This document shows, in pieces, positions 23,563 through 29,292 of a stretch of DNA of 29,292 bases. Each line of letters opens with the position of its first letter. Within the stretch, counting starts at the first letter, position 1. The stretch spans positions 1 through 29,292 of the forward strand of contig MU266625.1 of the NCBI GenBank assembly GCA_021014945.1. The letters are read 5' to 3'. The notes below the pieces were generated by a model. The model saw only the letters and a list, made by a program, of their open reading frames with translations, searched no databases and had not been told where the DNA came from. Source of the stretch: Leucogyrophana mollusca (lineage: Eukaryota; Basidiomycota; Agaricomycetes; Boletales). Made by a program: the position numbers and the translations under genes.

Positions 23563-26500
23563 CTAGTACGAGAAGATCATGAGCCATGGGTTGAGCACGA
23601 TCTAAATCAAACGAAGAACAAAGACGTGAGGTCAGCATCCATTCTTCTCCAGTCATAGTGGCGCCACGATAAGCAATAATAGAACAACAGGCACGGCAGC
23701 GGGAAGGATGGAGTTGGCCGTGACAGTCAAAATTGAATAACGGCAGAGAAGATAGAAGGAAGGAACGACGGAATGAAGCGGCGTGCCCAAAGCGCGCTAA
23801 GCCCAACGCAAGCATGAAATAACACTCCAGCCGCCCAATCGCATAATGAACATCATAATGTGTACTCACCGGGAACAAGATATGGCATCCCGTCACGATC
23901 CTAGAGCGCCGTCGATAAGCACCTCCGCATCAGCCACAATTAGCGCAAGGGACTTACGACAGCGGCAGTATGACTGCCCAGCCCGTCCCGGTGATCTGCC
24001 ACTGGTAGGGCACCAGCGGTGTGCTGACGATGATCATCCCCACGAGGAGGACGGTGGACACGAGGAGGGGGAACCAGAACCTGCAAGGGGATTGGGTGCG
24101 TTAGCGGTGCATTCTCGGACATGTGGAAAGCGGCGGCCCGGAGTAAATGAAAGGGGCGTGCTTGGAGTATCAATGAAGTGAAAAGTGATGTCCAGGCAAG
24201 CGCCGTGATGAAGGCGGTGGAGCGGGGGTGGGAACGGCTTCAAGGGGCAGGAACGAGTGGTGTGATTACGATAACGCGGGCCAAGTGATGCTCGACGAAG
24301 AAAGTACGGCGGGACGAGCACACGCGAACGAAAGAGTAGCACAGAAAGACCACTCACCTCTTGAATATCTTCGGCACTTCCTTAAAGAAATTCGACCGCT
24401 CGACTTCCTTCCCCGTCGCGCTCCACGTGATGTTATACGAGAACAAATGCGCAAGAATGGCCTGCGAGAGGGGTACACCGAGGCCACCAAAGAAGAAGAA
24501 GCTTCATACAACATAATCCATAACATTAGCATAGTGTAGCAATATCAATAAAATGAGAACTATACGCACAAGAACGGGATCCACATCACGTTCTCGACGA
24601 GCGCCCAGAGCTAGCAACATCCAGTCAGCGATGTGTGACAAGAAACGAGTGATCAGAACGAGGACAAGACTTACCATGTTCTTCTCCCCGAGCCTATACT
24701 GCAACAGCGTATAGCCTATGTTCCCCGACCCAAAGAACACAACCGTAGTCGCAAGCCAGATCTCAAAACTATGCATATAGTACCCATCGACGGGGAACTC
24801 GAACCCCAGGAGAACATAGTTCAAAGTCGCGATCGTCATCGAGGCTGCTATCCCGTCTGCGCCCCGCACGACATCCGCATCAGTACAAACATACAAACAA
24901 AACATTGAGGGAAACGCACAATACGAAAACATATACGCCAACATCGAAATCTTATAATGCAACGGCGCACTCGACCATATGAACCGGTGAATCTGGTGGT
25001 TGATCGGGCCCTTGCGCCACCACTGCGCGATCGGGTTGAACAGCAGCTCGCTGCACCCGTACGCGTACTTTTGCCACCGGTTGAGCTCGTCGTCGATCGT
25101 GAGGGAGACACCTTCTTTGAATTCGCCTTTGGAGTAGGCTGCCCAGCTGTGTATGCGTGAGGGTTGGGTTTTATCAGAACATGATCAAAGTGGAAGGGGG
25201 GTATCGTCAGAACACAGTCAAAGTGGAAGGGGGATTTCGTCAGCACAAGTTCAAAATGCAAGTCGTCAGTACAGGTCAAAACCAGCGCAAAAAACAGACC
25301 GCGCACCGAATGATATACCCCCTCATCTGCAGCCTTAGCGCCATGTCAAAGTCCTCCGAGACGTTCGACTCGGACCAGATCTTCTCCTTCCCGTCATACG
25401 GATCGACGAACGCAGCGTCCTGGAGGGCTTTCCAGCGCAAGAACCTGTGCATGCGTGGGGCGTCAGCGGGTCATTCACGACATATCGGGGTGATTCGGGC
25501 GGGACGAGCCAAGGGGATTCCAGGAGCACGAAAGAGAAAGAGAGAGAGAGACGCACGCATTATGCCCCACAAACGGCGCAACCTCCCCGTTCGCACACGC
25601 CATCGAAATGCACTTGTTGATCCTCCTCGTAAAGTACGCGATCCCGTTCTCGAAGTAGTGGTGTGCGACCTGCATCACGTCTGTCGCGCCGCATTAGCAT
25701 TAGCACACATCCACATTCATACCCACGTCCACAAGTAAACACGCAGAGTTCGAAAGACACCGCGCAGAGGCCCACCGAGAACTCGCACCACAAAAACACT
25801 CACCGCTCTCATGCTGCAACACCCCCACCTCCGGACACTCCGCCATCTCCCGCGCCGCGTCGCGCAGGCAGTCCTCCGGCACGACCGTGTCGCTGTCCAC
25901 GAGCAGTATCACCTCACCCACGCGGCACGAGCGCGCGTTCGCCGCCCAGGGCCTGTATCCCCGCGGTGCGTCCGATGCGTCCGAATCGCGCGTAGGGCGT
26001 GAGTTGGCAGAGCGTGAGCTGGCAGCCAAAGACTCCTGGTACACCTCCTCCATGGCGAGGTGCAGCGCGCGCTCTTCGAGGTCCTCGATCTGGAACGGCG
26101 TCGGCGTCGGCGCCTGCATCTGCGTCTGCGTCTGCGTTGATGTCGGCGTCGGCGTGTTCGGCGTCTGCGTCGGTGTCGGTGTCCCCGACCTCCCAGGTGC
26201 CCCAAGCGCCGGCGTCCCAGGCCTCGTCCCCGCCCCACCCCCTCCTGCACCACCCACCGCACACGCACCCCCAACCAACGGCATCACAACCCCCTGATCA
26301 TCCCCGTCCCTTCCCTGATACTGCAGCCCAAACGTCCCCGGCGCCTGGCCCACCACCCCGCCCCCTTCGCTTGCTCCCGTCCCATACCCACTCCCATACC
26401 CCCACCCGCTCGTCGTCGCCATCGACATCCTGTTCCCGTGCTCCCACCCGCGCTGGCTCCCGTACTCCCGCTCCCGCTGGTCGACCGACCCCCGGCGGTG

Positions 26501-28241
26501 CCCATCAACCGGCACACACCTCGCCGCCTCCTCCTCCCGCTCCGCCACGAGCCGCTCGAGTATGCGCTCCGCCCTCAAACTCAAATCCAGCGCGTAGTTC
26601 ATGTTCGACGCCTTCTTGAAGCGCCCGCGGCGCTCGAAGCCCCGGTCCCGGTCCCCGCCTTTGCCCTTACCGTCCCCACCCTTGCCCTCTCCCTTACCCT
26701 TGCTCTTGCCCTCACCCTTGCCCTTGCCCTCACCCTTGACCTTGCCCGCGCGGAACGTGTGCGCAGGCCGCGCGACCCACCCCACGTTGTGCACCGCGTA
26801 GAAGCGTATCCGCGCGGCGGCGGCCTCGGGCGGGAGGAGCCGCAGCCCGTCGTCGTTGACGAATATCGTGCTCGTCCCGCCCTGCCTGGCGTACGTCTGC
26901 ATCGCGCGCTTGATGGATTCGATCGAGGGGGCGCTGTGTGCGGGCACGTCAGCTTTCTTCCACTTATAAGAGCATAGTAAAAAGTAAAAAGTAAAACGAA
27001 GGATGCAGAACACGCCGGGGGGAGGAGGGAAGGGAATGGAGACAAGGGACGCGGGACTCACAGCACGGCGTCGAGGCCCTCCTTGTACACGGGCATCTGG
27101 ATCGTCACATGCGGCAGCGCCTCGTCGACGGCCTTGTTCGGCCGCGGCGGGACGGCGGAGAAGTATTTCGAGTTGGTGTGGTAGTGCGCGATGGGGCCGA
27201 GGGCCATGGTGAGGTTTTGGAATAGCTGGAGCGTGAAGAACTGTGCGATAGCAGGTGAGCGCAAGTCTTGGGTGTCAGAGTGTACCCACTAGAGAAACGC
27301 AGAAGAGGATGGGGCACACGGCGAAGAGGGCAAAGTGTATATAGTTCCCGTCGAGCTCGAATTCCTGGAGCAGGATCTTGATACCGTTCCCGATAAATAC
27401 TAGCACACAACAGTCAAGTCAAAGCACTCGTGCAAAACGGATGTACGCACGTGCAGCCAGCCCCGCGGCGAGGCCATTATACACCGGCGCGAATATCCTC
27501 GTCGGGCGTTCCTCCGGGGCCGCGTTCTCGAGGTCAACGGGGGGCAGGGGAACCTTGCGCCCGTACCACGTGCGTTTGAACTGCGGCTGGGCTGGGAGCT
27601 TCTCCTTGTCGCCGCCCGAGGAGGTGGAGGTGGAGCGCTTTTCGTTGGCGAGGTGCGAATGTGAGTGGCCCGAGACGGAGGCGGGTGCGGATGCAGAAGA
27701 AGGGATTGTGGATGAGATGGATGAGACGGGGGGCCGCGTGCGCCAGAGGAGGCGGATGAGGCGGTCTTCGAAGTCACGTGCTGTAGGTATGATAGCGTTG
27801 AGGGAGTCTGACCAAACGACGAGCACTCGTTCGTCGCGCTGGCAAGAGGTCAGCGAGCGTCACAAGTATGCACTATGGACGCACGATAAAGGCGGCCCTC
27901 TGTTCCTTGTCTGCACCAGGCAGCAGCATCATGGTGTCGAGTATCTGGATGCGGGTATTCGCATCGACATAAATAGCGACGCTGTCGTCGGCTGCACACT
28001 CTGCGAGGGCGGCATGGACGGCTGCAGAGCGGACTTTGACAGCGACGAGCGGGTTCAGCTGAGAGACGGCGAGCTCGAATGGCTCGAGGGAGGCGTTCTC
28101 GTACGGGAACACGCGGAACGAGCCATCGTCGGTGCGGAGACAGACACCAGCGGACAAGTCTTCAGTCGGTCTGAACCAAGCGTCGCCCTGTGTCTGCTTG
28201 AAGATGTAGTGGAGTGTGGCGTCGTAGCGGTCGTAGTCCAT
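23563..28241 (-). CDS. Membrane glycosyltransferase family 2 (fungal processive GT2, chitin/cellulose-synthase-like fold)
   Basis: Probable plasma-membrane polysaccharide synthase for the cell wall; product unknown. Exons (minus): 28241-27885, 27838-27451, 27399-27290, 27240-27062, 26933-25804, 25680-25557, 25444-25307, 25146-24920, 24856-24675, 24610-24570, 24501-24358, 24080-23958, 23900-23870, 23601-23563; 1070 aa. N-terminal cytosolic domain (1-240), two membrane segments (about 245-310), MPVYKEGLDAVL, then GT2 motifs: VNDDG (370-374), DxD in LLVDSDT (Asp691, Asp693), catalytic SEDFD (792-796), and ELNRWQKYAYG (829-839) in the place of QxxRW. About five C-terminal membrane segments end in IVLNPWLMIFSY. 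A low-complexity insertion of about 150 residues (480-627) plus a Gly/Lys repeat (410-440) splits the catalytic region. The ELNRW signature matches large fungal GT2 proteins related to those needed for hyphal growth; I cannot assign a precise subfamily. Introns are 46-277 bp, longer than elsewhere in the window, and all GT-AG. Confidence 0.93.
25175..25284. repeat. 33-bp minisatellite inside a GT2 intron
   Basis: Within the intron 25147-25306, copies beginning CAGAAC, CAGAAC, CAGCAC and CAGTAC start at 25175, 25208, 25241 and 25267 (periods 33, 33, 26). Copies 1 and 2 share TCAAAGTGGAAGGGGG; copies 3 and 4 are decayed and shorter. Confidence 0.85.
26093..26184 (-). repeat. Hexamer-type coding repeat (Thr-Pro/Thr-Gln) in the GT2 gene
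   Basis: On the plus strand GTCTGC and GTCGGC hexamers alternate; in the gene they encode TP and TQ dipeptides (residues about 595-624). The tract is in frame inside the low-complexity insertion, just before QIEDLEERALHLAMEE, where the conserved protein resumes. Confidence 0.85.
26648..26747 (-). repeat. GGGNNN coding array (Gly-Glu-Gly-Lys repeat) in the GT2 gene
   Basis: About twelve runs of three or four G on the coding (minus) strand, most separated by exactly 3 nt (CAA, TGA, TAA, AGA). They encode GEGKGKGEGK-type repeats (residues about 410-440) between the conserved HTFRAGKVK and RGRFKKASNMNYALD. This spacing is ideal for G-quadruplex folding in DNA or mRNA. Confidence 0.85.
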
Positions 28242-28663
28242 CGCACCTGCAGCTGGGTGGGATGGGTGGGAGGGTAGAGAGGGAGTGATAAAACGCGTTC
28301 AAGGGGGCCATATATGGACATGCGTTATCTGGGATCTGGCGAGGGTCAGATCGCGGTGATCGGTGAGAACAACGTTTTTGGGGTTGTCGTGCTTCTGTTT
28401 CCGTCCAGTGCTTCCATGTTGGTGCATCTTGTGTCGTCACCCGGTGCGTCATTGCAACGCCAGCAGACCTTCCATTTCCGGCGATGGACATCAATCGTCG
28501 GTGGCAATTCGATTGGTGCGAGGACGGGGATTGGACGAGCGGCGAATACTAGGCAGGGGCGTGCTGTCACCGTGTCAATTCTTATCAAACGCGTTCCATA
28601 AACGCGTGCAGAACAAAAACTCACATCCCACCTTAAGCTCAATCCCCCACCCAAAGCCAGCCA
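28242..28663. promoter_or_regulatory. Shared divergent promoter of the GT2 gene and the downstream Ser/Pro-rich gene
   Basis: 422 bp between divergent start codons. It contains three palindromic ACGCGT boxes (28293-28298, 28589-28594, 28602-28607), two of them in an identical AAACGCGTTC context, and a perfect palindromic CArG box CCATATATGG at 28308-28317. ACGCGT is the MBF (Mbp1/Swi6) site for G1/S genes in ascomycete yeasts; CArG boxes bind SRF-type MADS factors. The motifs are seen; the function is inferred. Confidence 0.55.
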
Positions 28664-29292
28664 ATGTCCTCCAAGCAGCGTCCGTCCAGCGGTTACTCCT
28701 ACAACGCTTCCAGCGAAGACGACTCTCCCGCACCGCTCTCCCCGCCCCGCCCCTTCTTCCTCACCAATGACCGCACATCGTCCACCAGCTCCGACCCTGC
28801 CTCCGACTCTGACCGTGACTCGCCACCCCCCACGACAGTCATCCGCACACGCAGCTCCAACCGCCGCCGCCGCTCCCAGTTCGCCCCCGTAGAGCATCAC
28901 GCACCCCCCGTCGACGACACATGGTCCCCCACCGCCCTCTACGCCGAGTCCCGCTCACCGCCCCCCTCCAGCTTCAGCTTCCCCTTCCAGGCCTATCCCG
29001 GCAATCCGGACCCCGTCCCCGGCCTCACCGCCTCCCGTCGCAGCAGCGTCGAGAGCATCCGCATGGCGTCCCGCTCCCCGTCCACGCCCACGACCCGCTC
29101 ACCCCCCGCCGTCCCCCGCTCCCTCAGCGGCTCAGCCCTCGCGCGCCCCCAGCCACCCTTCATGGCTGCAGAACACAACCGCGCGTCCTCCGGTTCCAAC
29201 CTCACCGGCACCCTCCCCCGCACATCCTCCGCCACAACCTTCCGCACTCCCTTCCTCTCCCCAGCCTCCCGCCCCTCCTCCGTCTGGTCCCC
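28664..29292 (+). CDS. N-terminal part of a Ser/Pro-rich protein, possibly Kre6/Skn1-like (beta-glucan synthesis-associated)
   Basis: Open from ATG 28664 to the window end (209 codons, no stop), so the gene is cut by the window edge. The visible part is one exon, rich in Ser, Pro, Thr and Arg, without hydrophobic or folded segments; it reads as a disordered cytosolic tail (start MSSKQRPSSGYSYN). Many SP, RSS and RRSSVES sites suggest phosphorylation. The end, TPFLSPASRPSSVWSP, recalls the cytosolic tails of basidiomycete Kre6/Skn1-type GH16 membrane proteins, and the neighbour is a cell-wall GT2, but this rests on a short low-complexity stretch. Strong C-rich codon bias on this strand supports real coding. 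That it is coding: good; the product name: weak. Confidence 0.55.
   Translation, partial: MSSKQRPSSGYSYNASSEDDSPAPLSPPRPFFLTNDRTSSTSSDPASDSDRDSPPPTTVIRTRSSNRRRRSQFAPVEHHAPPVDDTWSPTALYAESRSPPPSSFSFPFQAYPGNPDPVPGLTASRRSSVESIRMASRSPSTPTTRSPPAVPRSLSGSALARPQPPFMAAEHNRASSGSNLTGTLPRTSSATTFRTPFLSPASRPSSVWS

Noticed and set aside
24081..24357. Hidden exon or small RNA in the long GT2 introns (277 and 268 bp)
   Set aside because: No conserved peptide, snoRNA box pattern or tRNA-like fold was visible; the flanking exons join directly in frame.
25999..26619. Plus-strand 206-codon Pro/Ser-rich frame
   Set aside because: It mirrors the repeat-rich GT2 insertion; the composition follows from the GC-rich repeats.
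27378..28277. Plus-strand 299-codon frame opposite the GT2 5' half
   Set aside because: Antisense shadow of GC-rich GT2 exons whose spliced protein shows clear GT2 and membrane features.
28346..28900. Minus-strand Gly/Val-rich frame of 184 codons
   Set aside because: Shadow of the C-rich plus-strand coding exon starting at 28664 and of the shared promoter.

Overview
The window looks like nuclear DNA of a filamentous basidiomycete (mushroom-type fungus, Agaricomycotina). The reasons are very many short introns (mostly 45-65 bp), a class II myosin with a long rod, a dioxygenase/P450 oxylipin synthase (Ppo family), a large fungal GT2 glycosyltransferase and a eukaryotic tRNA-Gly. I re-spliced every gene by hand. 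In each complete gene the chosen exons sum to an open frame ending in one stop, which supports the models.

Layout: 1-700 no gene; 701-2081 (-) two-finger C2H2 protein of unknown role; 2082-4578 gene-poor, with tandem CCAAT boxes before the next gene; 4579-12595 (+) myosin-II heavy chain (17 exons, 2372 aa); 13037-13515 (+) ribosomal protein eL38 (83 aa); 13712-15724 (-) site-2 protease (7 exons, 550 aa); 15864-16637 (+) the SNARE YKT6 (199 aa), divergent from the protease with only 139 bp between start codons; 17238-21491 (+) Ppo-type fatty-acid dioxygenase with an eroded P450 half (24 exons, 1012 aa); 22082-22152 (+) tRNA-Gly(GCC); 23563-28241 (-) fungal GT2 glycosyltransferase (14 exons, 1070 aa); 28664-29292 (+) the Ser/Pro-rich N-terminus of a protein that runs off the window, possibly Kre6/Skn1-like.

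The genes are mostly housekeeping: cytokinesis (myosin-II), translation (eL38), ER/Golgi membrane biology (site-2 protease and YKT6) and cell-wall synthesis (GT2 and perhaps its divergent partner). The Ppo gene adds oxylipin signalling. No transposon, CRISPR array or bacterial-type system is visible.

Points worth a second look: an apparent excess of GC-AG introns (six candidates among 66 modelled introns, in four consecutive intron-rich genes); loss of P450 hallmarks in the Ppo protein while its dioxygenase residues are kept; a shared promoter with three ACGCGT boxes and a palindromic CArG box between two probable cell-wall genes; and a repeat-rich, G-quadruplex-prone insertion inside the GT2 catalytic region.
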